A stretch of 64,000 bases of DNA. Source: Octadecabacter antarcticus 307. Its GTDB lineage: Bacteria; Pseudomonadota; Alphaproteobacteria; Rhodobacterales; Rhodobacteraceae. Under the pieces are notes generated by a model that worked only from the letters and a program-made list of their open reading frames with translations, did no database searches and was not told the origin of the DNA. The stretch's first letter is position 1, and the number at the start of each line of letters is the position of its first letter. Shown here one piece after another: positions 45,408 through 54,626 of this stretch. The position numbers were made by a program, and so were the translations under genes. The stretch lies in contig NC_020911.1 of assembly GCF_000155675.2 (NCBI RefSeq), positions 2,222,501 to 2,286,500 of the forward strand, given 5' to 3'.

Positions 45408-46031
45408 GTGAACAGGGTGGATTCGGTTTTGCGAATTGGTAGCGAAAATGTTGGCGACTTTAGGACGGACTTTGTGCGCCAATCGGCGGCGCTGAAACAT
45501 CGCCCCGCGTTGGTTTTGAATGCGGATTATCGCCCGCTGTCCTATTATCCGCTGTCGCTGTGGCCTTGGCAGGATGCGGTTAAGGCTGCATGGCTTAACC
45601 GTGTTGATATCATTGCCGAATATGACGAAGTGGCGCGATCCCCATCAATGGAAATTCGCATCCCGTCGGTGGTGGTGTTGCGCGATTTTGTCAAACCCCA
45701 GAAGAAGGTTGCGTTTACGCGTTTCAACTTGTTTTTGCGGGATGAATTTTCCTGCCAATACTGCGGCACTACGGGCGATTTAACCTTTGATCACGTGGTG
45801 CCCCGTGCGTCGGGTGGCATTACATCGTGGAAAAACGTTGTGGCGGCCTGTTCGCGATGCAATCTACATAAAGGATCAAAATCGCTGCACCGTTCGGGGT
45901 TGTCACTGCGCAAACCACCCCGCCAACCGGCCGCCGAACAGCTGCGCAATATGGGGCGTAAGTTTCCGCCGAACTACCTTCATGCATCATGGCTCGACTT
46001 TCTCTATTGGGATGCTGAGCTGGACGCGTAA
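45408..46031 (+). CDS. HNH endonuclease family protein
   Basis: The GTG at 45408 with GAAGGGG upstream gives 207 residues. The HNH motif is complete: CQYCGTTGDLTFDHVVPRAS then VAACSRCNLHKGSKS, with two CxxC zinc pairs. The N-terminal part (RPALVLNADYRPLSYYPLSL) is typical of the widespread chromosomal HNH proteins found in nearly all Rhodobacterales. They are house-keeping nucleases of unknown role, not homing enzymes. Confidence 0.9.
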   Translation: MNRVDSVLRIGSENVGDFRTDFVRQSAALKHRPALVLNADYRPLSYYPLSLWPWQDAVKAAWLNRVDIIAEYDEVARSPSMEIRIPSVVVLRDFVKPQKKVAFTRFNLFLRDEFSCQYCGTTGDLTFDHVVPRASGGITSWKNVVAACSRCNLHKGSKSLHRSGLSLRKPPRQPAAEQLRNMGRKFPPNYLHASWLDFLYWDAELDA

Positions 46032-46460
46032 GGTGGCGAAATGACATGGCCCACCAATAATACGCCCGAACATCTGCTTGAAGGTGATGCTGCCGCGGGC
46101 TTTGAGATCAAACGAGTTTTTGCTTGCTCTGATCAAATGAACGACATGTTCACCCGCGCGATATGAGATCATAGTTTGCGCAGCAAAGACACCGACGGGT
46201 TCTTTGCCAGTAACAAAATTGAAGCAACGCCAAGGCGTGTTTTGGGTATTGGGCTAAAATCAAAACTAATTGTGCGATTTGCATGCGGGTTTGCCCGTTC
46301 AATCACCACTACAAAGGGACGCTTTGGTATTGGTTGGCAACGTCGCGGTTGCGCCAAGTTGCAAAGTGGTGGGCCAAACGGTCAACGCCCGCACGCCTGA
46401 AACCGTCAATGTGGTGGGGATCGCGCTAGACTTAAGCCAAACGGGCAGCTAGTTAGGCTG
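46032..46460. other. Gene-poor gap before zwf
   Basis: Several short frames exist on both strands, such as one ending APETVNVVGIALDLSQTGS-like at 46452, but none has family similarity I recognise or a convincing start. The composition suggests decayed coding DNA. No terminal repeats were found. Confidence 0.35.
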
Positions 46461-46474
46461 CGTTAGCGCTAACC
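46461..46474. promoter_or_regulatory. Candidate LacI-family operator upstream of zwf
   Basis: CGTTAGCGCTAACC contains the perfect 12-bp palindrome GTTAGCGCTAAC, 18 bp before the zwf start. It matches 12 of 14 positions of TGTTAGCGCTAACA, and the related site before eno (22586) differs from that dyad at one. A shared carbon-responsive repressor is likely. Confidence 0.6.
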
Positions 46475-46491
46475 CTTTATTGGAGGTCCAC

Positions 46492-47949
46492 ATGGTCTCG
46501 CGCGTGATCCCAGTTGAAGAATTTGACCTCGTGATTTTTGGGGGTACGGGCGATCTGGCCCGTCGTAAAATCCTGCCCGGCCTGTTCCGCCGCTTTTTGT
46601 CGGGGCAGATGCCAAAGGGCGCGCGCATTATTGGTGCCGCACGGGCTGATATGAACAGTGATGGCTACCGCCAGATGATCCGCGATGCGATTGCGGAATT
46701 TGGTGGCGATGAAGCATCGGAAACCGACTGTATCGAACGGTTCTTGGCCCAGTTGCACTACATTCCAGTCGACGCCAAGGGCGATGGTGGTTGGAGAGAA
46801 TTACACGCGTTGATCCGGTTTAAGGTCATCAACGCCTTTTATTTCTCGGTCGCACCCAGCTTGTTCGGGGACTTGGCCGAATGTTTGCACAGATTCAACA
46901 TTGCTGATGAGAGTAGCCGCGTGGTGGTTGAGAAACCGTTTGGCCGTGATCTCACGACGGCCAAGGAGTTGAACGCGACACTTGCCGAACACTTTGATGA
47001 AGGCCAGATTTACCGCATCGACCATTACCTCGGAAAAGAAACGGTGCAGAACCTGATGGCCGTTCGGTTTGGCAACGTGTTGTTTGAACCGCTTTGGAAC
47101 AACCACTACGTCGATCATATTCAGATTACGGTTGCAGAAACTGTCGGTGTAGGTGGGCGCGGGGCCTATTATGACACGTCCGGTGCCATGCGCGATATGG
47201 TGCAAAACCACATGATGCAGCTGTTGTGCCTGATCGCGATGGAGGCGCCGTCGGTGTTTGGCGCCGACGCCGTACGCGACGAAAAGCTGAAAGTTATTCG
47301 TGCTTTGCAGGGGATTGAACCGCACCACATCGTACGCGGCCAGTATGCCGCAACTGACGACGTGCCGAGCTACCGTGACGACGCTGAAAATTCGAAATCG
47401 CACACCGAAAGCTTCATTGCGCTGCGCTGTGAGATTGCCAATTGGCGTTGGGCGGGTGTACCGTTCTATTTGCGCACTGGCAAAAAGCTAAAGGCCCGCA
47501 CAAGCGAGATTGCGGTTGTTTTTAAAGATCTGGGCCATTCGATTTTCCCCGGTGATGAAAAGCGCCATCGCAACATTTTGACTATTCAACTGCAGCCCAA
47601 TGAGGGCATGCAACTGCAAGTCACGATCAAAGAACCGGGGCCGGGTGGAATGCGGTTGATTGATGTGCCGCTGGACATGACATTTGCCGATGCTCTTGGC
47701 CCAGAAGCGGACGATGTGCCAGATGCCTATGAGCGGCTGATTATGGATGTGATTCGCGGCGACCAAACGTTGTTTATGCGTGGCGATGAAGTAGAAGCGG
47801 CATGGGCTTGGACTGATCCGTTGATCGAAGGCTGGCAGGCCCGCGGCGATGTGCCCAAGGTTTACGACCAAGGATCAGCTGGACCAGAAGACGCGATGAT
47901 GATGTTGCACCGCGAAGGCCGGCGCTGGCGCGAAATTAAGGAAAAGTGA
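46492..47949 (+). CDS. zwf: Glucose-6-phosphate 1-dehydrogenase
   Basis: Zwf oxidises glucose-6-phosphate to 6-phosphogluconolactone with NADP. GGAGG precedes the ATG at 46492, giving 485 residues. LVIFGGTGDLARRKILPGLF is the dinucleotide fold, and RIDHYLGKETVQNLMAVRFG holds the catalytic His and Lys. VAETVGVGGRGAYYDTSGAM and FYLRTGKKLKAR are further substrate contacts. It is the first gene of the tight zwf-pgl-pgi operon that opens the Entner-Doudoroff route. Confidence 0.98.
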   Translation: MVSRVIPVEEFDLVIFGGTGDLARRKILPGLFRRFLSGQMPKGARIIGAARADMNSDGYRQMIRDAIAEFGGDEASETDCIERFLAQLHYIPVDAKGDGGWRELHALIRFKVINAFYFSVAPSLFGDLAECLHRFNIADESSRVVVEKPFGRDLTTAKELNATLAEHFDEGQIYRIDHYLGKETVQNLMAVRFGNVLFEPLWNNHYVDHIQITVAETVGVGGRGAYYDTSGAMRDMVQNHMMQLLCLIAMEAPSVFGADAVRDEKLKVIRALQGIEPHHIVRGQYAATDDVPSYRDDAENSKSHTESFIALRCEIANWRWAGVPFYLRTGKKLKARTSEIAVVFKDLGHSIFPGDEKRHRNILTIQLQPNEGMQLQVTIKEPGPGGMRLIDVPLDMTFADALGPEADDVPDAYERLIMDVIRGDQTLFMRGDEVEAAWAWTDPLIEGWQARGDVPKVYDQGSAGPEDAMMMLHREGRRWREIKEK

Positions 47950-47950
47950 T

Positions 47951-48625
47951 ATGAATTTGATTGAATATCCTGATGCCGAAATGATGATGATGGATGTTGG
48001 CAACACCATCGCCGGAGAGTTGGAAGCGCACCTGTTGACCAATGATAGTGTGTCTTTCGCCGTGCCCGGTGGCACCACGCCGGGGCCGATTTTTGATGTG
48101 CTGTGTGGCGCTAAACATATTGATTGGGCGCGCGTGCATGTGATGCTGACTGATGAACGTTGGGTGCCCGAAACGTCTGAACGTTCCAACACGCGACTTT
48201 TGCGCGAACGCCTGTTGATCGATGCGGCTGCGGCCGCGATCTATATGCCACTTTACGGGGGCACAGATACCCCCGAAGAAAGTCTTGCCGCGCTCGAAGC
48301 CGGAATTTTGGATGTCTTGCCTATATCTGTCCTGTTGCTTGGTATGGGCACGGATATGCACACGGCGTCGATCTTTCCTGGTGCCGATAAGCTGAATGAA
48401 GCGCTGCACGGCAATGCAGTGCTGGTACCCATGCGCGCACCCGGCGCACCAGAACCGCGCATAACGCTGTCGGCAAAAGTGCTGAAAGCTGCAATGAGCC
48501 GACATATTGTCATTATTGGACAAGAGAAACGTGAGGCGTTAAATCGCGCAAAATCGCTGTCACCCGAAGAGGCCCCAATTGCCGCACTGCTGGCCGAATC
48601 TACAGTTCATTGGGCGGAGAGTTAA
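47951..48625 (+). CDS. pgl: 6-phosphogluconolactonase
   Basis: Pgl hydrolyses the lactone made by Zwf. The 224 residues show SFAVPGGTTPGPIFDVLC, VHVMLTDERWVPETSERSNT and LLLGMGTDMHTASIFPGADK, the three signature blocks of DevB-type lactonases. It starts one base after the zwf stop and is followed by pgi after three bases. Confidence 0.96.
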   Translation: MNLIEYPDAEMMMMDVGNTIAGELEAHLLTNDSVSFAVPGGTTPGPIFDVLCGAKHIDWARVHVMLTDERWVPETSERSNTRLLRERLLIDAAAAAIYMPLYGGTDTPEESLAALEAGILDVLPISVLLLGMGTDMHTASIFPGADKLNEALHGNAVLVPMRAPGAPEPRITLSAKVLKAAMSRHIVIIGQEKREALNRAKSLSPEEAPIAALLAESTVHWAES

Positions 48626-48628
48626 AGT

Positions 48629-50224
48629 ATGTTGACGAAACTGCGCAGGCATTTTGAGGCTGTCGAGGACCGCCGGTTTGAAAAACTGGTCGATACAGAT
48701 CGAGCGCAGGATTTCGCGGCATCTGCTGGTGACATGCGGCTTGATTATGCCAAGACAAATATCGACGCCGAAGGGCGCGCGTTGTTGATAGATTTGCTGG
48801 ACCGAGTCGGTCTTGCCCAAAAACGTGACGCGATGTTTGGTGGCGCAGTAATCAACGAAACCGAAGGACGCGCAGTTTTGCACACGGCGTTGCGAAACCT
48901 TGATGGCGGGCCGGTAATGGTTGACGGTGCCGACGTCATGCCTGCTGTTCTGGCGACATTGGATCGTATGGACAGGTTTGCCACCGACTTGCGTTCTGGC
49001 GCATTCAAAGGGCAGGGTGGTGCTATCACCGATGTGATCAACATCGGCATTGGCGGGTCCGACCTTGGTCCTGCGATGGGTGTTTTGGCACTTGCTCCAT
49101 ACCACGATGGCCCACGCTGCCATTTTGTGTCCAATGTCGATCCTGCCGACATCAGTGGCGTTTTGCGAAAGTGCGATCCGGCGACAACGCTGGTGATCGT
49201 GGCGTCCAAAACATGGACAACGATTGAAACCATAACGAATGCCCGCACCGCCAAAGCATGGATGGGCGAAAGCGTCAGCAATCCGGCTGCGCAGTTCGCA
49301 GCACTGTCCACGTCTGAAGATGGCACAGCGGCGTTCGGGATTTCAGCAGACCGTGTGTTCGGGTTTGAAGACTGGGTTGGTGGGCGCTATTCCATGTGGG
49401 GCCCGATTGGGCTGTCGATGATGATCGCCATCGGGCCGGATGCGTTTCGCGCATTCTTACGCGGTGGGCAGGATATGGACCGGCATTTCTGCGCGGCAGA
49501 CTGGTTGCAAAATCTTCCCGCGCTGCTGGCGTTAACAGGAATTTGGCATAACCAGATTTGTGGATATACCACGCGGTCTGTGCTACCTTATGATAATAAT
49601 CTCAGTCGCTTACCGGCCTATCTTCAACAACTTGAGATGGAGAGTAATGGCAAGAGCGTCAATATGGACGGCGACGACTTGCTGGTTCATTCTGGGCCTG
49701 TTGTTTGGGGTGAACCGGGCACCAACGGGCAGCATGCGTTTTATCAATTGATCCACCAAGGCACGCGTGTTGTGCCGTGTGAATTTTTGGTTGCTGCACG
49801 GGGTCACGATGATGATTTGCACCATCAACATCAACTGCTTGTCGCCAATTGTCTGGCGCAATCGGAGGCGTTGATGAAGGGCCGTAATCTGGATGAAGCA
49901 CGCGGTAAAGTCGCAGACAAATTCGAGGGCGCTGAGCTTGAACGTCAAGCAAAACACCGCGTCTTTCCCGGAAACCGTCCATCGATAACAATCGCTTACC
50001 CGAAACTTGACCCATTTACCTTGGGACAGCTACTAGCGCTCTATGAACACCGCGTTTTTGTTGAAGGCGTGGTTTTGGGCATAAATTCTTATGACCAATG
50101 GGGTGTTGAGCTGGGCAAAGAGCTGGCCACAGCATTGCAGCCAATTATTGAGGGCGCGGATGCGTTGGATAAGGATGGATCGACTGCCGCTTTGGTTGAT
50201 TTCTTGCAAAAGCACGGCGTTTAG
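48629..50224 (+). CDS. pgi: Glucose-6-phosphate isomerase
   Basis: Pgi interconverts glucose- and fructose-6-phosphate, recycling fructose units into the Entner-Doudoroff route. The 531 residues show NIGIGGSDLGPAMGVLAL, ASKTWTTIETITNARTAK and YSMWGPIGLSMMIAIG. The C-terminal part has HQGTRVVPCEFLV, the LLVANCLAQSEALMKG helix and YDQWGVELGKELA with the catalytic Lys. It is the last gene of the operon. Confidence 0.98.
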   Translation: MLTKLRRHFEAVEDRRFEKLVDTDRAQDFAASAGDMRLDYAKTNIDAEGRALLIDLLDRVGLAQKRDAMFGGAVINETEGRAVLHTALRNLDGGPVMVDGADVMPAVLATLDRMDRFATDLRSGAFKGQGGAITDVINIGIGGSDLGPAMGVLALAPYHDGPRCHFVSNVDPADISGVLRKCDPATTLVIVASKTWTTIETITNARTAKAWMGESVSNPAAQFAALSTSEDGTAAFGISADRVFGFEDWVGGRYSMWGPIGLSMMIAIGPDAFRAFLRGGQDMDRHFCAADWLQNLPALLALTGIWHNQICGYTTRSVLPYDNNLSRLPAYLQQLEMESNGKSVNMDGDDLLVHSGPVVWGEPGTNGQHAFYQLIHQGTRVVPCEFLVAARGHDDDLHHQHQLLVANCLAQSEALMKGRNLDEARGKVADKFEGAELERQAKHRVFPGNRPSITIAYPKLDPFTLGQLLALYEHRVFVEGVVLGINSYDQWGVELGKELATALQPIIEGADALDKDGSTAALVDFLQKHGV

Positions 50225-50246
50225 GGGCTGTGTTTAGAAGCGACGT

Positions 50247-50714
50247 TTAAGCCTGCACCGCCCCGTCGCGGGTGATGAACGTTTGGCGCAGGGCATCGGG
50301 CAGCGCACGTTTGCTGTTATCGGCGTTCAACAGCACAATGACCGCGTCCCCCGTGGTTGTGATGCGGCCGTCAATAAATGTCGCATAATGCATCGTAAAG
50401 CTGGTGTTACGCATCTGCGTGGTGCGGGCGACGTTGATGTAATTGGCACCGCGGTGAACTTCAGCTTTGTAGTCTAACCCCACTGTTTTCACGACGAATT
50501 TTGGGTCTGGCCCTGCGTCTTCATAGATACCGTAATCGTGCAGGTAATTGACGCGCAGGGTTTCGTACCAGCGCAGATAGACCACGTTGTTGACGTGGTT
50601 CAGCGCATCGATTTCACCAAATCGTACGCGGTCGGCCATCCCGTATGACCACGGGTCAGATACGCCTACGCTGCGCAGTGCATCTGCGTCCAATGGGGTC
50701 AGGAACGGCGTCAC
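50247..50714 (-). CDS. Acyl-CoA thioesterase, 4-hydroxybenzoyl-CoA-like hotdog fold
   Basis: The GTG at 50714 overlaps the RidA stop and gives 155 residues. RVRFGEIDALNHVNNVVYLRW is the catalytic hotdog motif with the Asp of the YbgC/FadM type. VGLDYKAEVHRGANYINVAR and FTMHYATFIDGRITTTGDAV form the following strands. It would hydrolyse acyl-CoA thioesters. Confidence 0.88.
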   Translation of the reverse strand: MTPFLTPLDADALRSVGVSDPWSYGMADRVRFGEIDALNHVNNVVYLRWYETLRVNYLHDYGIYEDAGPDPKFVVKTVGLDYKAEVHRGANYINVARTTQMRNTSFTMHYATFIDGRITTTGDAVIVLLNADNSKRALPDALRQTFITRDGAVQA

Positions 50715-51061
50715 AATACGGCTGTGACGATGATCTCGACCTTGAAGCCCGTGGTCGCGAGCTTGGCTTCGCCAGTCCAACGCGCGGGCGCGCAATCTTT
50801 GGCGACCCATGTATCCCAAACCGAATTCATGTCAGCAAAATCTTTGGCCATGTCCGCGCACCAGATTTGTGCCGTGATGACGCGCGATTTATCTGTGCCC
50901 GCTTTGGTCAGCAGCACGTCGATTTTATCAAGGATCGCAGTAGTTTGTTCGGTGACTGTGCCACTTTCTGCACCCACTTGTCCGGCGAGATAGACGATGC
51001 CGTTAACTATGACAGCTTGGCTCATGCGTGGACCAGCGTCGATACGGGTAATGTCGGACAT
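50711..51061 (-). CDS. RidA-family enamine/imine deaminase
   Basis: The 116-residue protein has the Rid fold: GPRMSQAVIVNGIVYLAGQV, EQTTAILDKIDVLLTKAGTD and VWDTWVAKDCAPARWTGEAK with an Arg at the active site. The later residues are diverged (no strict PARSxV), so it belongs to a Rid subgroup other than archetypal RidA. It is translationally coupled to the thioesterase. Confidence 0.88.
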   Translation of the reverse strand: MSDITRIDAGPRMSQAVIVNGIVYLAGQVGAESGTVTEQTTAILDKIDVLLTKAGTDKSRVITAQIWCADMAKDFADMNSVWDTWVAKDCAPARWTGEAKLATTGFKVEIIVTAVL

Positions 51062-51098
51062 TGCGGTTCTCCAAGATGTTTTTGAGACGGGGATCAGA

Positions 51099-51166
51099 CC
51101 CTCAAGGTGCGAAGCGGTAGGACATAAAAAAGTCCTCAAGCAGCGAAGCGGTAGGACATAAAGCAA
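51099..51166. repeat. 34-bp tandem duplication upstream of ridA-like gene
   Basis: CCTCAAG and GCGAAGCGGTAGGACATAAA occur twice, 34 bp apart, with two small differences. It lies in the leader of the RidA gene or the start of the gene-poor stretch. Confidence 0.85.
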
Positions 51167-52453
51167 GTGGAGCGGGTAACGATCTTCATGGCTGGGTATA
51201 ATCTTGTATCAATAGATGTCAAACGCCCAATAAAATATAAGGTATCTGTATCTTTTTTATATCGTCCAGCAGCAATGAATTGCTTATCTTTGGGCCCGTG
51301 GATATTTCTCGACTACGTCAGGAAATGTCACCGACGCTGTCATTCTGCAGTATCTGGAATTACATTCCAATCGCGATGCTACCGGCCTCGGTCGGTAGTG
51401 GTTCACTTTGGAGAAAAAGGAGGTGAGTTCATATAAGTCACTGATATTATTTGTAAAGTTGGCTCAAGCGGTAGGGCGGGCTACCTTAGAAATATTTCAA
51501 GACATTGATTTATATGACTTTATTTTCCTTGTGCCCGTGGGTGATGCCACAGTCCGTTGCCGCAGTATTGGTCTATTATCTGTTGATCCGCACTAGGTTC
51601 CCTAACTCGTGAGATCGTCGTACTGTGAAATTTCGACATGTATTGTTGAGGTAAAGGCTTGAGTTAAGAAGGCTTTGTAACGAAAGTTACAAAATTCGCC
51701 TTTCCGCCTTCAGCAAGGGATTTCAGCATTGTTGATAGGTTTTTTGCACCTGCGTCGACGGGCTTTAGCGACCCCGCATGTCACGTTCTTATGTGAGGCA
51801 CCTCCGCTGGAGCAGAGGCGATGGCATCGGCACTGTGTTCTGGCACTCGATCAATTCACGTATTCAGGGCATTTTTATCAAACGTTTTGCCAAGCCAAGG
51901 CTTCATTTAAGGTTGCTATTGGGGTTGTATGATTAATGCAAACTCGTATTAGGTTGCTGCGAAATACCATAAATTAGGTGGAACAAAGACCTTGCTACTT
52001 GGGGAGAGCAGGGGCAGTGGATGAGTTTGAAGCTATATCTGCTTGGGTTGAAAGTGATTTTCTGACACCACTTTCTTATGAGGCGAAAATCGCTCCCCTC
52101 AGTGGCTTCTGTACAGGTTGCGGCACCATCAATGTCGCGTGCCAAAGTGCAACGGCGGCATGATCTGATGGTCGGTACACAGTTGAAATACGTTGACAGT
52201 GATGGTGGTAGATCTGATGTTCCAAGACGCTTAGATGTGGCCCCAACGCTATTTCCGAGGTGACGCTCAAGTTCTAACGACTTATACAGACCAATGGCGT
52301 CACAATAACATGAGGTAATGGCTAAAGGCGCTTATGAAATATCTTCAGTTAGAGACATTTTGACAATAAGTGGACAAAATAAGCTCAATCTTAGCGGTTC
52401 ATGTAATGCTCTTTCTTGAAGTAGTCTTATTATCAAACCATGTGATGATGCCT
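51167..52453. other. AT-rich, gene-poor stretch
   Basis: Apart from the IS200 fossil I see no supported gene. Short frames at 51408-51596 and 51978-52163 have no recognisable family. A small perfect stem-loop GTAAC-GAAA-GTTAC, extended by TT/AA, lies at about 51677-51693. The low GC and lack of genes suggest a graveyard of mobile DNA. Confidence 0.45.
51296..51415 (+). pseudogene. IS200-family tnpA 3' remnant with right-end hairpin
   Basis: The plus strand reads GYFSTTSGNVTDAVILQYLE, then LHSNRDATGLGR and a stop. The first part matches the C-terminus of the intact tnpA at 61631-62029 nearly residue for residue. The RE-type hairpin CTACCGGCCTCGGTCGGTAG follows, like that of the intact copy. 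The N-terminal four-fifths is missing. Confidence 0.8.
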
Positions 52454-53212
52454 TTAGCGCCCCGAAAGCCGCGTTGTTGCCCACCGTGACAGCGCCTCTA
52501 CCGCGAGCCACAGGATGAGCGACAAGCATGCGAGCACAATCAGCGCTGCAAACATAAGCGCCGTCTGGCCGCGACCGTTCGACATCAGCATAAGATGCCC
52601 CAAGCCTTGCGATGACCCTACCCATTCGCCGATCAGAACCGCCAGTGGTCCGTAAACAACCGCCAATCGCAGTCCCGACAGCAGGCTCGGCACCGCATAG
52701 GGCAAGCGCAGCAGCAGCGTTTCGCGCCAGCGGCCAGCTCCTGACAAATGTGACAAGTCGCTCAACCCTGCCGGCAGTGCCATCAGCCGGTCAAACAGAG
52801 CAGACGCGATTGGAAAATAGGTCACAAGGGCGATGGTGACAATCTTGGACGGCATGCCATAGCCGAGCCAAAGGGTGATCACAGGTGCCAGTGCAAAAAT
52901 GGGTACGGCTTGGGCCACCACTAGCATCGGACGCAGCAGCCACCGCGCACGCCGCGACAAGGCGAGCAACAGGGCCGTCTCGATGCCCAGAATGACACCG
53001 ATTCCCAGGCCGAGAACAAGGTTGCCCGCAGACCATAGCGCGTTTTCCCACAGGAGAGCGGCATTGTGCCAAAGAGCCTGTGCCACCAGAGCTGGTCCAG
53101 GTAGGATAAAGCGTGGCACACCGCTCAAGGTCACGATTGCCTGCCATATGGCCAATGCTACAAGCAACGCAAATGTGCCGCGCCAAAGGCTATGGCTGGC
53201 GCGCAGCATCAC
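52454..53212 (-). CDS. thiX: ABC transporter permease for thiamine-precursor pyrimidine (ThiX)
   Basis: The 252-residue inner-membrane protein has about six hydrophobic helices (TFALLVALAIWQAIVTLSGV, NLVLGLGIGVILGIETALLL). The EAA loop of BPD permeases is LSHLSGAGRWRETLLLRLPY with AVPSLLSGL. Position as the last gene of a TPP-riboswitch operon with ThiY and ThiZ identifies it as the membrane part of the HMP/amino-HMP importer. Its start overlaps the thiZ stop by four bases. Confidence 0.9.
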   Translation of the reverse strand: MMLRASHSLWRGTFALLVALAIWQAIVTLSGVPRFILPGPALVAQALWHNAALLWENALWSAGNLVLGLGIGVILGIETALLLALSRRARWLLRPMLVVAQAVPIFALAPVITLWLGYGMPSKIVTIALVTYFPIASALFDRLMALPAGLSDLSHLSGAGRWRETLLLRLPYAVPSLLSGLRLAVVYGPLAVLIGEWVGSSQGLGHLMLMSNGRGQTALMFAALIVLACLSLILWLAVEALSRWATTRLSGR

Positions 53213-53946
53213 GCCACGTCCCCTGTTACAAGCGCGCGCATGCGCTGCAACAGCGCTGCCTGTGCAGCAAGGTTTTCAACGACGTCAGATGCACGTGGAG
53301 GCAGTGTCGGCGGCAGAGCGCAAGGTGTGATGCCTGCACGCGTGATCATCCACGCATCATCCGCCAGCCGGACTGCCTCGGCGGGGTCGTGGGTGATAAG
53401 AACAACGGTTCGCCCTGCCAGAAGCCGCACCGCAAGATCCTGCACCGTGTGTCGCGTCATTGCATCAAGGGCCGAGAACGGCTCGTCCAGTAGGACGATT
53501 GCGCGGTCCTCATAGAGGGTGCGTGCGAGGGTTACGCGCTGGCGTTGTCCGGCGGACATTTCGGCAGGCTTGCGCTCTTCAAAACCTGCAAGACCAACAT
53601 CTTCCAATAAGGCGCGCGCGCGATCGGAGTGCGCCCGTTCGCCCCGCAAGCGTGCGCAGATCGTAATGTTGTCCTGAGAGCTGGCCCACGGCAGAAGTTG
53701 ATCATCTTGGGCCATCATCGCCACGCGCGGCGCGATGGGAACGCCATCATCGGCCATAATCTGTCCGTCCAGATGCGCCGCACACGGCAAACCGGCGACC
53801 AACCGTAGCAGCGATGTTTTGCCAACGCCTGAGGGTCCAAGCAGTGCGCTCCACCGCGCGGCAAGCAGGGTCAGATCAAAGCTGTCAATCAGGGGCGTTT
53901 GCTCTGCGCGCAAAGTCCCCTTTATTTGAATGGCGGGTGCGGTCAT
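53209..53946 (-). CDS. thiZ: ABC transporter ATP-binding protein (ThiZ)
   Basis: The ATG at 53946 overlaps the tenA stop and gives 245 residues. Walker A is LLGPSGVGKTSLLRLVAG, the Q-loop AMMAQDDQLLPWAS, the signature EMSAGQRQRVTLARTLYED, Walker B AIVLLDEPFSALD and the switch His VVLITHDPAEAV. It powers the ThiXY importer. A longer upstream frame is antisense filler within tenA. Confidence 0.93.
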   Translation of the reverse strand: MTAPAIQIKGTLRAEQTPLIDSFDLTLLAARWSALLGPSGVGKTSLLRLVAGLPCAAHLDGQIMADDGVPIAPRVAMMAQDDQLLPWASSQDNITICARLRGERAHSDRARALLEDVGLAGFEERKPAEMSAGQRQRVTLARTLYEDRAIVLLDEPFSALDAMTRHTVQDLAVRLLAGRTVVLITHDPAEAVRLADDAWMITRAGITPCALPPTLPPRASDVVENLAAQAALLQRMRALVTGDVA

Positions 53947-54626
53947 GTGCCGCCCGGATTTTGCGCCATGTCCCAGAACCCAATCTCTAGCTGTGTGGCG
54001 GTGTTGAACCGTGTTTGGAGTGTTTGGGCGCGCGGCAGAAGATGCCAATCTGGCCCGAGCCGTCGCACTATGGAGCTGTCCAGCAGCGCGCCGACATCGT
54101 GACACAGCGCTTGGTAGTCCGGTCCAGTGTAGGTATCGCACCATTGCGCAAAAGGACCGGTATTGCCCTTGAGCCGCCTACCGATTTCACCATATCCCAA
54201 AACGCAAGGCGCCAATGCCGCAAGCAGGTCCAGATAATCCCCAGAGTATCCCGCCTCTAAGACATAGCGGGTATACGCCAGGTTACCTGCCGCCTCTTGG
54301 GTGGCCTCAAGGGTTGCGCTGTCAATGCCGTGGGTCGCACAGATCTTTACATGTAGCGGCATTTCTATGTGTACGAGAGCATGAACTGTCGCACTGGCGG
54401 CGGCCATTTCGCTGTAAGTTTCAGCCTTGGCCGCCGCCAGCGCCCACGCGCGGGCAAAGTGGATTAAAAACACATAATCCTGTCTCAGATAGTGCAGGTA
54501 GCTGGCTTGCTCCAGTGACCCGTCCCGCAGTCCTTCGACAAAGGCATGGTGCGTGTAGTCTATCCAATCCTGTCCCGCAGCTGAACGCCATAGGCTAAAC
54601 GCATGCCCGTAGTCAGGTGCGATCAT
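53943..54626 (-). CDS. tenA: Aminopyrimidine aminohydrolase / thiaminase II
   Basis: TenA converts base-degraded amino-HMP to HMP for thiamine salvage. The 227 residues show the helical TenA fold: ASYLHYLRQDYVFLIHFARA, YLDLLAALAPCVLGYGEIGR with the nucleophile Cys, and the C-terminal ETY-type Glu helix region. Lying between thiY and thiZ, it acts on the pyrimidine the transporter brings in. Confidence 0.92.
   Translation of the reverse strand: MIAPDYGHAFSLWRSAAGQDWIDYTHHAFVEGLRDGSLEQASYLHYLRQDYVFLIHFARAWALAAAKAETYSEMAAASATVHALVHIEMPLHVKICATHGIDSATLEATQEAAGNLAYTRYVLEAGYSGDYLDLLAALAPCVLGYGEIGRRLKGNTGPFAQWCDTYTGPDYQALCHDVGALLDSSIVRRLGPDWHLLPRAQTLQTRFNTATQLEIGFWDMAQNPGGT

Noticed and set aside
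46176..46452. Short frames before zwf
   Set aside because: No recognisable domain, overlapping alternatives in several frames, no good ribosome-binding site.
51408..51596. 62-codon frame after the IS200 fossil
   Set aside because: No family similarity, weak start and partly derived from IS right-end DNA.
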